Source: Ahrensia sp.
Lineage (GTDB): Bacteria; Pseudomonadota; Alphaproteobacteria; Rhizobiales; Rhizobiaceae
NCBI GenBank assembly: GCA_028817895.1
Contig: JAPPOQ010000028.1
Span: 62,001-126,000 of the forward strand
DNA: 64,000 nt
Direction: 5' to 3'
Shown here one piece after another: positions 36,131 to 44,967 of this stretch. The position numbers and the translations under genes are program-made. The notes beneath the pieces were generated by a model. The model saw only the letters and a list, made by a program, of their open reading frames with translations, was not told the DNA's origin and made no database searches. Positions within the stretch are counted from its first letter, which is position 1. Every line of letters starts with the position of its first letter.

Positions 36131-36768
36131 TGGCCGACTACACGCTGCATTGCTTTTTGGAATCCGGCAATGCCTACAAGCCCGCGCTTATGCTGGAGCT
36201 TTCCGGTGCTGACTGGCATGCCCAATGGGTGGACTTCATCAAGGGTGGTGAGCATCGCAGCCCCGAATTTCGAGCCGTCAACAACATGGCGGAAGTGCCG
36301 GTCCTCATCGACCATACGGAAGGTGATCTGGCAATCTCCCAATCCGGTGTCATCCTCACCCATCTGGCTGAAAAGACCGACCAGTTCGGCGCGCAGACAA
36401 AGGCCGAAGAGCGCGAAATCCTACGCTGGCTGCTTTGGGACAATCACAAATTTACGGGCAATATTTCCGCCTATCGCTTCATGGCCAAGTTCATGGGCAA
36501 GGGCGACACCGAAACGGCGCAGAACTACAAGGCGCGGATGATTTCTGCCATCAAGACCCTGAACGCGCATCTGGACGGGCGCGACTGGGTGGCCGCAGAT
36601 CGCCCGACCATCGCAGACATCTCGCTGATCGGCTATTGCACATGGCCTGATCATTTCGATGTGATCTGGAGTGATTACCCCAATATCGAGGCATGGTTGC
36701 AGCGTATGGCTGCCTTGCCCAACTACAAGACACCTGAAGACATTTTGCCAACCGGGCCAACCGCCTGA
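36130..36768 (+). CDS. Glutathione S-transferase family protein
   Basis: A 212-residue two-domain GST. The N-terminal thioredoxin-like half contains the conserved NMAEVPVLID cis-proline segment and the glutathione-gamma-glutamyl site ISQSGVILTHLAEK (about 71-84). The all-helical C-terminal half includes ADRPTIADISLIGYC (about 156-170), the N-capping box of GSTs. It is coupled to the thioesterase gene by a one-base overlap and lies 26 bases before the thiolase. It may detoxify reactive lipid products; role in the pathway is inferred only from context. Confidence 0.9.
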   Translation: MADYTLHCFLESGNAYKPALMLELSGADWHAQWVDFIKGGEHRSPEFRAVNNMAEVPVLIDHTEGDLAISQSGVILTHLAEKTDQFGAQTKAEEREILRWLLWDNHKFTGNISAYRFMAKFMGKGDTETAQNYKARMISAIKTLNAHLDGRDWVAADRPTIADISLIGYCTWPDHFDVIWSDYPNIEAWLQRMAALPNYKTPEDILPTGPTA

Positions 36769-36794
36769 GCGGGCCGAAACTGAGGAGAGCCATC

Positions 36795-38003
36795 ATGGCC
36801 GAAGCATTCATTTACGACCATGTGCGCACACCGCGCGGCCGGGGGAAGAAAGATGGTTCGCTGCACGAAGTGCCGACCAACCATCTGGCTGCCGGCATTC
36901 TGGAAAGCCTTCGTGACCGCAACGAACTTGACACATCGCAGGTTGACGACGTCGTCTTTGGCTGCGTCGATCCGGTCAAGGAAGCGGGAGGCGACATCAC
37001 CCGCACCGCCGTGTTGCAGGCCGGTTATGATGAAAGCGTGCCTGGCATGCAGCTCAATCGCTACTGCGCTTCGGGCCTTGATGCCGTCAACGTCGCAGCC
37101 TCCAAAATTCTCGCCGGATCGGACGACATCACGATCGGTGGCGGCGTTGAATCCATGTCGCGTGTGGGGATCGGAGCGGCGGGCAATGCCTGGCCGATGG
37201 ACCCGTCCATCGCCGTGCCGTCCTATTTCGTGCCGCAAGGCATCTCCGCTGATCTGATCGCCTCCAAGCACGGCTTTTCGCGCGACGATGTCGACGCCTA
37301 TGCGGTTGAAAGCCAGAAACGGGCCGCCAACGCCTGGGAGAAGGGATACTTCAAAAACTCCATCGCACCCGTCAAGGATATGAACGGGCTCACACTGCTC
37401 GATCATGACGAGCATATGCGCCCGGAAACAGACATGCAGTCGCTTGGTGCGCTCAACGCCTCCTTCGCCATGATGGGCGAGATGGGCGGCTTCGACGCTG
37501 TCGCTGTGCAACGCTATCCCGAACTGGAAGACATCGACCACGTCCACCATGCGGGCAACTCGTCCGGCATTGTGGATGGCGCGGCTGCCGTGCTTCTGGG
37601 GTCCGAGGAAGGTGGCAAGAAAATGGGGCTGAAGCCTCGCGCCAAAATCCGCGCCTTCACGAGCATTGGCTCAGAGCCCGCCATCATGCTCACCGGTCCG
37701 GTCGATGTGACCAACAAACTGCTGAAGCAAGCCAATATGAAGATCGAGGACATCGATCTGTTCGAGCTGAACGAGGCGTTCGCTTCGGTCGTGCTGCGCT
37801 ACATGCAGGCCTTCGACATCCCCCACGACCGCATCAACGTCAATGGCGGGGCCATCGCCATGGGTCACCCGCTGGGTGCGACAGGCGCGATGATCTTCGG
37901 CACGGTGCTCGATGAGTTGGAACGGCGTGATCTCAATACCGCGCTTGTCACCCTATGCATCGGCGCCGGCATGGGCACGGCAACAATCATCGAGCGGGTT
38001 TGA
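36795..38003 (+). CDS. fadA: Acetyl-CoA C-acyltransferase (3-ketoacyl-CoA thiolase)
   Basis: A 402-residue thiolase closing the beta-oxidation cycle by cleaving 3-ketoacyl-CoA. The nucleophile is Cys91 in [11 protein letters not shown], His358 lies in [15 protein letters not shown] and the acid/base Cys388 in [14 protein letters not shown] (most thiolases have CAGGGMG or CIGGGQG). ATG at 36795 has GAGGAGAG upstream. It works with the FadJ-like enzyme 1.2 kb downstream; a small exported protein and a brnTA pair lie between them, so the usual fadA/fadB adjacency is broken here. Confidence 0.94.
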   Translation: MAEAFIYDHVRTPRGRGKKDGSLHEVPTNHLAAGILESLRDRNELDTSQVDDVVFGCVDPVKEAGGDITRTAVLQAGYDESVPGMQLNRYCASGLDAVNVAASKILAGSDDITIGGGVESMSRVGIGAAGNAWPMDPSIAVPSYFVPQGISADLIASKHGFSRDDVDAYAVESQKRAANAWEKGYFKNSIAPVKDMNGLTLLDHDEHMRPETDMQSLGALNASFAMMGEMGGFDAVAVQRYPELEDIDHVHHAGNSSGIVDGAAAVLLGSEEGGKKMGLKPRAKIRAFTSIGSEPAIMLTGPVDVTNKLLKQANMKIEDIDLFELNEAFASVVLRYMQAFDIPHDRINVNGGAIAMGHPLGATGAMIFGTVLDELERRDLNTALVTLCIGAGMGTATIIERV

Positions 38004-38004
38004 T

Positions 38005-38472
38005 ATGCTGCGGGCTCTGACGATCATCGGCACATGCCTTGTCGCATCAAATGCGTTGGCAAAATCCGTGATCGTCTGCGAGCCGACCGAAGCTGGTGGT
38101 AGTCAGGTCGTCATGGACCTTTCCGCACGCTCCGACGGAGAATCGACACTGGCCTGTATCAGTGGCGATTTCGTCAGCGATATGACGCCATGCGCACCCG
38201 AAGGCGGATGGGGGATGAGCTTTCCAACTGGCTCCGCTTCGCTATCGGGTGTCACGATGCGCTGGCAAGATTTGGACGAGCATTTTGGCGGTGTTGCGAG
38301 CTTCCGCAAAACGTCAACCGAACTGCGTTTCGCTGGAGGATTTGCCGATGGTTCAGGAGTACCTGAAGACGACTGGACATTCACCGCCAACCGTCTCGAC
38401 GGCACAGCGGCTTTGGTGAATGAAGGCAAGACAAGCGCCTACGCTTGCGAAGCCAAAGAGCAGCTTTTCTAG
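38005..38472 (+). CDS. Exported hypothetical protein (155 aa)
   Basis: A 155-residue protein beginning two bases after the thiolase stop. It has a clear signal peptide ([19 protein letters not shown], cleavage near residue 19) and a mature chain with four or five cysteines and many beta-strand-like segments ([21 protein letters not shown]). No family is recognised. The tight spacing suggests cotranscription with the beta-oxidation genes. It might be a small periplasmic or surface-associated protein. Confidence 0.7.
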   Translation: MLRALTIIGTCLVASNALAKSVIVCEPTEAGGSQVVMDLSARSDGESTLACISGDFVSDMTPCAPEGGWGMSFPTGSASLSGVTMRWQDLDEHFGGVASFRKTSTELRFAGGFADGSGVPEDDWTFTANRLDGTAALVNEGKTSAYACEAKEQLF

Positions 38473-38532
38473 GCGCTGTCATGCTTGCTGAACACACGAG
38501 AGCGCTCAACCGAATTGGTTCTGCAAAAGCGG

Positions 38533-38847
38533 TCAGCCGTCCTCCATCACCTTGCGGAGCGTGTCGTTGACCAACCTTTGCACATCCGCATCGCCGCCCT
38601 TCTGGAAATGGGCAAGGACATCAGGGTCGAGCCGGACCATGCCGCGGTCCGCTTCCTGGTCAGCCCGCCATTTGCGGAACCCCTCTTCGGTGGCTTTTTT
38701 CAGCCGAGCGACCTTTTCGGGCACATCGCGCGCATGGACGACCTTGCCCTTTCCATCCCAGGGCTGGGCATCGGGGTCAGACAGAGCGGCGGCGATGATT
38801 TCTTCGTTGGTTTTGTCATCCGGCCAGATCAGCTTATCGTCTTTCAT
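38533..38847 (-). CDS. brnA: BrnA-type antitoxin
   Basis: A 104-residue antitoxin. The C-terminal half RGMVRLDPDVLAHFQKGGDADVQRLVNDTLRKVM is a ribbon-helix-helix-like DNA-binding region typical of BrnA, preceded by a charged toxin-binding segment (VARLKKATEEGFRKWRADQ). It overlaps the brnT gene by 14 bases. The ATG at 38847 has AAGGTGG upstream; one seven codons earlier is possible. The pair runs opposite to the surrounding fatty-acid genes. Confidence 0.85.
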   Translation of the reverse strand: MKDDKLIWPDDKTNEEIIAAALSDPDAQPWDGKGKVVHARDVPEKVARLKKATEEGFRKWRADQEADRGMVRLDPDVLAHFQKGGDADVQRLVNDTLRKVMEDG

Positions 38848-39100
38848 TTTTCCACCTTCGAATTTCACTGGGTGTCGCGGGTCTCAACGAGATGAGGCGA
38901 GTGACGCCAAATCGTTCAGTGTAAACCGCGATTGCATGGCGACCCTCGATCAAACCAATAACACGCTCCCTTTCTTCCCCGTCAATGAACTCGGTTTCAA
39001 GAAAAACGGCGGAGTCCCAGTCAAACCGATCGAACTGGGCCAAGTCCACGCCATGCTTCTGAAGGTTCTTGGCACGCCTCTTTTCGTCCCAGATAAACAA
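38834..39100 (-). CDS. brnT: BrnT-type ribonuclease toxin
   Basis: An 88-residue toxin with the BrnT pattern: FIWDEKRRAKNLQKHGVDLAQ (residues 2-22), an acidic RFDWDSAVFLE stretch, RERVIGLIEGRHAIAVYTE and the C-terminal ISLRPATPSEIRRW in which the Arg residues are part of the RelE-like active site. It precedes brnA in the same direction, the normal toxin-first order. Located between the thiolase/small-protein genes and fadJ on the opposite strand. Confidence 0.88.
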   Translation of the reverse strand: MFIWDEKRRAKNLQKHGVDLAQFDRFDWDSAVFLETEFIDGEERERVIGLIEGRHAIAVYTERFGVTRLISLRPATPSEIRRWKNERR

Positions 39101-39167
39101 GACTGTTCATCCCACAGATTGCTTCATGCAGTGTGTTGATTGGGCACCTTCAAGTCAAGGAAACCAC

Positions 39168-41372
39168 ATGACCTACACCAACTTCACCGTCGAGACCGAC
39201 AGCGACGGCATCGCGCTTGTGACCTGGGATGCTCCAGGCAAGACGATGAATGTCATCGATGCAACCGTCATGGATGAGATCGACGCATTGCTTGAGCAGA
39301 TCGAGGGCGATGAGGCGATCAAGGGCGTTGTCTTCACATCCGGCAAGAAGACCTATGGCGCGGGCGCTGATCTGAACTTCCTGCAGGACATGATGGCGCA
39401 TTACGAGGCCGAGAAGGTCAAGGACGCGACCTCTGCCATGCAGATGCTGTTTGACGGCGCATGGCGGCTCAACAAGACGCTGCGGCGTATCGAGGCCGGA
39501 GACAAGCCGTGGGTCGCAGCGATCAACGGAACTGCGCTTGGCGGCGTTTTCGAAATCGCTCTCGCCTGCCATGCCCGCGTGATGACGGATGATGAGACCG
39601 CCACAGTTGGCTTACCGGAAGCAAAGGTCGGCCTGTTGCCGGGTGGTGGCGGCACGCAGCGCGTCGCCCGTCTGGTCAACCCGCAAGACGGTGTACAAAT
39701 GTTGCTGCAAGGCAAGGCGCATCGGCCCGCAAAGGCGAAACAGCTCAATCTGGTGCATGAAGTCGTGCTGGCCGAAGAGGTCGTCGAACGCTCCAAACAG
39801 ATGATCCGCGACGGGTTGAAGCCGGTCGCTCCATGGGACCAGAAAGGTTTCAAGGCACCCATCAATGTTTGGTCACCCATGGGTGTTCAGATGCTGTCTG
39901 CCGGCAATGCTCTTCTGCGCAAGGAAACCTATGGCAATTACCCCAATGCCATCAACATCATGAAATGCGTCTATGAGGGGCTGCAGCTTCCCATCGACCT
40001 CGCGCTGAAGCGTGAGAGCCGATACTTCGCCAACACACTGGCAACGCCGGAAGCGAAAGCCATGGTGCGTTCGCTCTTCGTCAATATGCAGGACCTGAAC
40101 AAGGGTGCGCGTCGCCCGGATGTCGCCAAGGGTCAGTTGAAGAAAGTCGGCGTTCTGGGCGCTGGCTTCATGGGCGCCGGGATCGCCTATGTCTCTGCCA
40201 AGGCCGGTCTCGACGTCGTGCTGATCGACCGCGACCAGGCCGCCGCCGACAAGGGCAAGGCCTATTCGAAGGGCTTGCTCGACAAGGCCATCCAGCGAAA
40301 GCATTCGACGCCCGAGAAAAAGGAGGCACTGCTTTCAAAAATCAACGCCACCACGTCATATGACACGCTGGCAGATTGTGATCTCATCATCGAAGCGGTG
40401 TTTGAAGACAAGGGCGTGAAGAGAGAGGTCACCGAACTTGCCGAGGCCGTGCTGGGCGACAAGGCCATCTTCGCCTCCAACACCTCCACCATTCCGATCA
40501 CCGAGCTTGCACAAGCCTCAAAGCGCCCGCAGCAATTTGTCGGCATTCATTTCTTCTCGCCCGTCGACAAGATGATGCTGGTGGAAATCATCACCGGCAA
40601 GGAAACCGGCGACGATGCACTGGCATTGGCCGTCGATTATGTGACGCGGATCAAGAAGACGCCAATCGTCGTCAACGATACGCGTGGCTTCTACGTCAAT
40701 CGCTGCGTCATGCGATACATGCAGGAAGCGTGGAACATGATCATCGAGGGCGTGCCCGCGCCGATGGTTGAAAACTCCGCCCGCATGGTTGGCATGCCTG
40801 TCGGCCCGCTGACGTTGAACGACGAAGTCGCCATCGATCTGTCCCAAAAGGTCATGCGGCAGACCGTGGCCGATCTCGGCGAAGGCGTCATCGACCCGCG
40901 CCACATCAAGCTGATCGATACTCTGGTCGACGAGCATGGCCGCATCGGCAAAAAGGCTGGAAAGGGCTTTTTCGACTATCCCGACAAGCCCGCCAAGAAG
41001 CACCTTTGGCCTCAGCTTAAGGAACTCTACCCGCAGCTTGATTCTGACAGGGTAGATGTTGACACGTTGAAGGACCGCTATCTCTACACCATCGCACTGG
41101 AGGCAGCGCGTTGCGTCGAGGAAGGCGTCGTCACTGATATTCGTGAAGCTGATGTCGGTGCAATTCTCGGCTTCGGCTTTGCGCCCTGGTCGGGCGGGCC
41201 TTTGTCCTATATCGACCGGATCGGTGCCTCCGCCTTCCGTGATCGTGCCAATGAACTGGCCGCACACCATGGCGATCACTTCAAGCCCTGCGCACTCATT
41301 GAGGAGATGGCGCAGAAGGGTGAAACCTTCTACAGCCGGTTCGGCCATGCTGCCGAAAAAAAGGCTGCCTGA
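39168..41372 (+). CDS. fadJ: 3-hydroxyacyl-CoA dehydrogenase / enoyl-CoA hydratase (FadJ/FadB-like)
   Basis: A 734-residue bifunctional beta-oxidation enzyme. Residues 1 to about 190 are a crotonase hydratase domain (YGAGADLNFL about 63-72, GLLPGGGGTQRVARL about 152-166). A NAD-binding Rossmann domain starts near 325 (VGVLGAGFMGAGIAY), followed by the 3HCDH catalytic domains (GIHFFSPVDKMMLVEII, containing the catalytic His, and DTRGFYVNRC). The ATG at 39168 is preceded by AAGGA and begins the conserved hydratase strand; the frame extends 33 codons upstream into the brnT promoter and is not conserved there. A strong terminator follows. Confidence 0.95.
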   Translation: MTYTNFTVETDSDGIALVTWDAPGKTMNVIDATVMDEIDALLEQIEGDEAIKGVVFTSGKKTYGAGADLNFLQDMMAHYEAEKVKDATSAMQMLFDGAWRLNKTLRRIEAGDKPWVAAINGTALGGVFEIALACHARVMTDDETATVGLPEAKVGLLPGGGGTQRVARLVNPQDGVQMLLQGKAHRPAKAKQLNLVHEVVLAEEVVERSKQMIRDGLKPVAPWDQKGFKAPINVWSPMGVQMLSAGNALLRKETYGNYPNAINIMKCVYEGLQLPIDLALKRESRYFANTLATPEAKAMVRSLFVNMQDLNKGARRPDVAKGQLKKVGVLGAGFMGAGIAYVSAKAGLDVVLIDRDQAAADKGKAYSKGLLDKAIQRKHSTPEKKEALLSKINATTSYDTLADCDLIIEAVFEDKGVKREVTELAEAVLGDKAIFASNTSTIPITELAQASKRPQQFVGIHFFSPVDKMMLVEIITGKETGDDALALAVDYVTRIKKTPIVVNDTRGFYVNRCVMRYMQEAWNMIIEGVPAPMVENSARMVGMPVGPLTLNDEVAIDLSQKVMRQTVADLGEGVIDPRHIKLIDTLVDEHGRIGKKAGKGFFDYPDKPAKKHLWPQLKELYPQLDSDRVDVDTLKDRYLYTIALEAARCVEEGVVTDIREADVGAILGFGFAPWSGGPLSYIDRIGASAFRDRANELAAHHGDHFKPCALIEEMAQKGETFYSRFGHAAEKKAA

Positions 41373-41416
41373 CGGCTTGTCGTGAACAGATATCCGCGTT
41401 TAATCCGCGGAGCGCG

Positions 41417-41431
41417 TTAACCATTCCTTAA
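41417..41431. promoter_or_regulatory. CtrA-type site TTAA-N7-TTAA
   Basis: TTAACCATTCCTTAA is a perfect match to the full CtrA consensus. It sits between fadJ and the CelD-like gene, just before a terminator hairpin, about 120 bases upstream of the likely GTG start of the CelD-like gene. Confidence 0.5.
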
Positions 41432-41436
41432 AAAAT

Positions 41437-41469
41437 GGGCCTGCGATTCACACATGCAGGCCCTTTCTC
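41437..41469 (+). terminator. Rho-independent terminator after fadJ
   Basis: GGGCCTGC and GCAGGCCC form a perfect eight-base-pair stem around an eleven-base loop, followed by TTTCTC. A run of six A upstream would also give a T-run on the other strand, so it may work in both directions. It ends the beta-oxidation cluster 64 bases after the fadJ stop. Confidence 0.8.
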
Positions 41470-41538
41470 AACTAATTTCGGCCAAGCGCCTTGCTTGGCC
41501 CCGCATGGTGCTCGTCGCTACGGCCCAGGACGCATCAT

Positions 41539-42699
41539 GTGGAGAGATCGGCAACAGAGTTGGAGACGCTTGCTCGCGACCACGCGACCTGGCGTGTCGA
41601 AACCATCAGCGATCTAGATACGATGCGCCGCAATGCCTGGCGCTGGTTGGACGTCGAACGCGATTGCGTTGATCCGGATGCCGCCTTTCAAAGCTTTGCC
41701 TGGTGCCTCGCATGGGCTCAAACCTGGTGCAGCGCCAACGGCCCGTCCGAGCTGGCCGTAAAGTTCATCTATCGTGGCGAAACGCTGGTTGCGATCCTGC
41801 CCCTGGCCGTCGAACAAGTTGAAGGCGTGAAGCTGCTGACGATGCTTGGGCATCCGCACACACAACTCGCAAACGCTCTGACACGCCCCGATCATGATGC
41901 GACTGACGGTTTGTTGCTGGCTTTGGCCGAAGCGGAACTGACCTCCGGTGCCGATGCCATTCAGCTTTCGGCAATCCCGCAAGGCTCTGCCCTGGCCAAG
42001 GCCGCTACCCGATCGCGACGTCAAGTTTTGGGTGATCCGGCAGAGCACACTTCGTTTGTGACATGGGACGGCATGGCCAATGGCGAGGACTTCCTGTCGG
42101 GCACGTCGCGCACCTTCCGCCGGGATTTTGCCAGGAAGTGGCGACGCTTGCGGCGTGAAGGCAAGCCGCACTTCGAAACGCTGGATGCCTCATCCTATCG
42201 TTTCTCGGACTTTGTCGGCCAGGCCTTGGCCATGAAACGTGACTGGCTCAACGCCAACGGACTTGCAGGCAGTGGCTTGACCAGAACGAACACCGAGAAG
42301 TTTCTGCACGCCCTGGATACCCATGACGGGACCTTCCATCCCGAGATCGACATATTGACGCTGGATGGAGCGCCGCTTGCATTCTCCATCAACATAACCG
42401 GCAATGGATGCCGCAATGGATGGCTTTCAAGCTACAGGCTCGATGCAGCAAGGCACTCCCCGGGAATGCTGATGCATCACTTGTCGATAGCCGGTGCGGT
42501 AGATGCGGGGTTAAGTCGCTACGAGTTTTTGGGCCATCCGACGCCGTTCAAGGCAGCCATGTGCAATGGAGCGACCCCGCTGTTGCGTTACGAACAGGCC
42601 CTTTCGACAAAGGGGCGTGTGTGGCTCGACTACTGGTCTAACGGACTGCGGCAGATCGCCGTCAAATCCTACCGACAGCTACGCCGATGGACACGGTAA
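41539..42699 (+). CDS. CelD-like GNAT acyltransferase (BioF2 fold)
   Basis: About 386 residues with the tandem-GNAT pattern of the CelD/BioF2-like family: an N-terminal half with FAWCLAWAQTWC and LVAILPL, and a C-terminal GNAT half with FRRDFARKWRRLRREGKPHF and a run of substrate-side motifs (SPGMLMHHLSIAGAVDAG, RYEFLGHPTPFKAAM). Such proteins occur in rhizobial cellulose and other surface-polysaccharide loci, where they probably acylate the polymer or a lipid carrier. The start is uncertain: GTG at 41539 has AGGA eight bases upstream, TTG at 41491 is the longest option. It stands alone, with a CtrA-type site upstream. Confidence 0.75.
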   Translation: MERSATELETLARDHATWRVETISDLDTMRRNAWRWLDVERDCVDPDAAFQSFAWCLAWAQTWCSANGPSELAVKFIYRGETLVAILPLAVEQVEGVKLLTMLGHPHTQLANALTRPDHDATDGLLLALAEAELTSGADAIQLSAIPQGSALAKAATRSRRQVLGDPAEHTSFVTWDGMANGEDFLSGTSRTFRRDFARKWRRLRREGKPHFETLDASSYRFSDFVGQALAMKRDWLNANGLAGSGLTRTNTEKFLHALDTHDGTFHPEIDILTLDGAPLAFSINITGNGCRNGWLSSYRLDAARHSPGMLMHHLSIAGAVDAGLSRYEFLGHPTPFKAAMCNGATPLLRYEQALSTKGRVWLDYWSNGLRQIAVKSYRQLRRWTR

Positions 42700-42784
42700 C
42701 ACCCTCTGCGATCTACGCTTTTGGAGTTTTCACCATAACACATCGCGCCACATTTTGAGTTCTGGACACGCCATGGGGTGAGTT

Positions 42785-43102
42785 CTAGGCGAGAGCAAGC
42801 CTTGCCCAGATTGAATCGTTTGAGCGCCGGGAATTTGTGACCTGACAAGGCGCGTGCGACGCCGTGGTGCGGGCACCACAAGCTCGTGCGCAACACAGTC
42901 AGGGCGCAAAGAACCAAGCTGAAGCGATTGCAGAGGGATATTCGGCCTTAGGCACCTGATATGAATGGGCTTGGGTGTTTTTCCCGCTCTGGCCGCGTCG
43001 AAATCCTCGCGCGATGCCCAGCATCGCTCTGCGGTGTTCTCCTTGCCAGATCGAAAAATCCATCCCATCAAACTGCTTCAATCTGGGCAAGACTTGCTCT
43101 AG
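42785..43102. repeat. Inverted-repeat element, MITE-like (about 318 bp)
   Basis: The 434-base gap 42700-43133 has no credible gene. It contains two inverted arms, 42785-42823 and 43068-43102, sharing AGAGCAAG, CTTGCCCAGATTGAA and GTTTGA with few mismatches and one three-base gap. The right arm also pairs with 43042-43056, making a near-perfect hairpin (CTTGCCAGATCGAA against TTCAATCTGGGCAAG, 43042-43091). Short frames inside (for example minus strand 42899-43090) show no protein family. Terminal inverted repeats around non-coding DNA suggest a non-autonomous mobile or dispersed repeat. Confidence 0.6.
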
Positions 43103-43133
43103 GATTTAATTCCCGAAACGCTGCGGACCAGCC

Positions 43134-43808
43134 ATGTTTTCTCACAGTCAACTTTGGCAGGCGATCGATGCGCTGGCGCAGCAAAATGACATGTCCGTGT
43201 CCCGTCTGGCCCGCAATGCCGGCCTCGACCCGACCACATTCAACAAATCCAAACGCACCAGCAGCGATGGTCGTCCACGCTGGCCGTCAACGGAGTCTCT
43301 GGCCAAAATCATGCAGACAACCGGCACAACGATGGATGAGTTCACCGGACTGATGGACGCCAAAACGGCCAGCATGCCATCGGGCTTTCGTGAGGCAGAC
43401 GAGCAAGCCCAGTTCGCCATGCCTCAGGCCATTCCACTGCTTGGCCTCGCACAGGCCGGAAGCGGTGGCTATTTCGATAATTCCGGATTTCCTGTCGGGC
43501 AAGGCTGGGATGCTGTCGACTTCCCCAAGCCCGATGGGCAGTCCGTCTATGCTTTGGAGATCAGCGGCGACTCGATGATGCCCTTCTACCGCGATGGCGA
43601 CCTCATCATCGTTTCACCGGAGGCGTCCGTGCGGCGCGGTGATCGCGTTGTCGTGCGCACGAAGGAGGGCGAAGTGATGGCGAAAGTGCTGGCGCGAAAG
43701 ACAGCAACCCGCATTGAACTGGACTCTTTGAATCCGGCCCATGAAAATCGTGATATCGCGCTCGCCGATGTCGATTGGGTCGCCCGAATTCTATGGGCAA
43801 GCCAGTGA
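43134..43808 (+). CDS. S24/LexA-like repressor with N-terminal helix-turn-helix
   Basis: A 224-residue regulator. Residues about 5-70 form a helix-turn-helix (MSVSRLARNAGLDPTTFNKSKR). The C-terminal half is an S24 signal-peptidase-like domain with catalytic Ser in LEISGDSMMPFYRDGD (about 143-158) and Lys in EVMAKVLARK (about 182). Proteins of this type are single-copy chromosomal regulators in many Hyphomicrobiales as well as phage repressors; no phage genes are near. It follows the inverted-repeat element and lies 13 bases before the VOC gene. Self-cleavage under DNA damage is possible but unproven. Confidence 0.88.
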   Translation: MFSHSQLWQAIDALAQQNDMSVSRLARNAGLDPTTFNKSKRTSSDGRPRWPSTESLAKIMQTTGTTMDEFTGLMDAKTASMPSGFREADEQAQFAMPQAIPLLGLAQAGSGGYFDNSGFPVGQGWDAVDFPKPDGQSVYALEISGDSMMPFYRDGDLIIVSPEASVRRGDRVVVRTKEGEVMAKVLARKTATRIELDSLNPAHENRDIALADVDWVARILWASQ

Positions 43809-43821
43809 GGGGTTTGAGGTC

Positions 43822-44199
43822 ATGAACAGATTGATGGTCAACATCGTCGTCGCGGATGTGGCAAAGTCCGCAGCGTTCTACGAGGCACTGTTCGGCTTCC
43901 AACGGGCGTTTGACAGTGACTGGTTCTGCAATTTGCAACAGCCCAACAAGGGCGGCGCGGAACTGGGCATCATGAAGCGAGGTCACGATATCGTGCCGCC
44001 TCACCTCGCTTCCACTCCAGGAAGCACCTACCTCACCATTGTCGCGGATGATGTCGAAACCGTCTTCGAGGCAGCCACCAAAGCCGGTCACGTGATTACC
44101 GAGCCGCCGACCAACATGTTCTACGGTCAGCGCCGCATGCTACTGCACGATCCCGACGGCTATTTGATCGACATATCGTCTCCCACCGTGGCCGGGTGA
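43822..44199 (+). CDS. VOC/glyoxalase superfamily protein
   Basis: A 125-residue single VOC-fold protein with two beta-alpha-beta-beta-beta units: MVNIVVADVAKSAAFYEALFG at the N-terminus and YLTIVADDVETVFEAATKAGH, ending RRMLLHDPDGYLIDIS. The C-terminal DPDGYLID strand matches the glyoxalase/bleomycin-resistance group; metal ligands are not clear. It is probably cotranscribed with the upstream S24 regulator and with the SNase-like gene six bases downstream. Substrate unknown. Confidence 0.85.
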   Translation: MNRLMVNIVVADVAKSAAFYEALFGFQRAFDSDWFCNLQQPNKGGAELGIMKRGHDIVPPHLASTPGSTYLTIVADDVETVFEAATKAGHVITEPPTNMFYGQRRMLLHDPDGYLIDISSPTVAG

Positions 44200-44205
44200 T
44201 CGGTT

Positions 44206-44961
44206 ATGCGCAGCGTGCTTGTGGGCATCGGACTGGTGATCTTCGCTGTGATGGCCCTGCCCTTCGTGCTGCCCATCATCATGCCGCAGGCCTATGAAGC
44301 ATCCAAGCAAAGCGTGGATGCCACACTAAGCGAGCAGGCGATCCAACAAGCGGATGTCTTCCCGCAAGAGCCCATCAAAACCGATGCGCGGCGCGTTGAT
44401 GCCGAAGAGGCCGATGATGCGCAAACCGCTGTGACGGCGCCGCTCGAGCGGGGCACAGCCGAACAGCCGCAAACCATCGCTCGCCTGCCCGCAAAGCCGC
44501 AACTGCCGGTTACACCTGGTTCCAGTGAGACGAGCAAGAGAGTGGAGACCGCTCTTTCGCGACCCTTGATTGAGCAGCCGGGACTGTTGCAAAGCAATGC
44601 CTTGCAGGTGTCGCTTTCCGGCACAGTCTCCCCGACGCTGGATTTCAAATGCGAAACCGACCGCGTGACGCATCCTTGCGGGCGGCAGGCGCGCACAGCC
44701 TTGCGTCGGTTCATCCGCGGCCGCACCGCCCAATGCGACTTGTCGAAAGATGCGCAAAAGGGCGCGCACGAAACGCGATGCACGGTCGCCGGCAAGGACA
44801 TCGCAAACTGGCTTGTCCAGCAGGGCTGGGCGCTCGCCGCAGTTGGGTCTGACTATGAAGAGGCTATGGCGGATGCCCGCAAGGCGGGGCGCGGATTGTG
44901 GCGCGACGGTTTCGACGCCCAAGCGATCATCGATTTGAAAGACAAGCCGCAAACACAGTAG
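44206..44961 (+). CDS. Membrane-anchored SNase-like protein lacking catalytic segment
   Basis: A 251-residue protein with an N-terminal TM anchor (about 3-25, VGIGLVIFAVMALPFVLPII), a Pro/Gln/Thr-rich linker to about residue 125, and a C-terminal staphylococcal-nuclease-like domain: HPCGRQARTALRRFIRGRT, a Cys-rich strand pair, then DIANWLVQQGWALAA and ARKAGRGLW. The usual DGDT...R..GIDAPE segment that carries the calcium ligands and catalytic Arg and Glu is missing, so nuclease activity is doubtful. It is tail-to-tail with lysK. Confidence 0.75.
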   Translation: MRSVLVGIGLVIFAVMALPFVLPIIMPQAYEASKQSVDATLSEQAIQQADVFPQEPIKTDARRVDAEEADDAQTAVTAPLERGTAEQPQTIARLPAKPQLPVTPGSSETSKRVETALSRPLIEQPGLLQSNALQVSLSGTVSPTLDFKCETDRVTHPCGRQARTALRRFIRGRTAQCDLSKDAQKGAHETRCTVAGKDIANWLVQQGWALAAVGSDYEEAMADARKAGRGLWRDGFDAQAIIDLKDKPQTQ

Positions 44962-44967
44962 TCGCGG

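Noticed and set aside
42730-43071. 113-codon minus-strand frame in the gap before the S24 regulator
   Set aside because: It spans the inverted-repeat element, lacks a ribosome site and has no known domain; more likely an accidental frame in a repeat.
43134-43808. Remnant prophage centred on the S24 regulator
   Set aside because: No integrase, structural or lysis genes are nearby, and this regulator type is a common chromosomal gene in the group.
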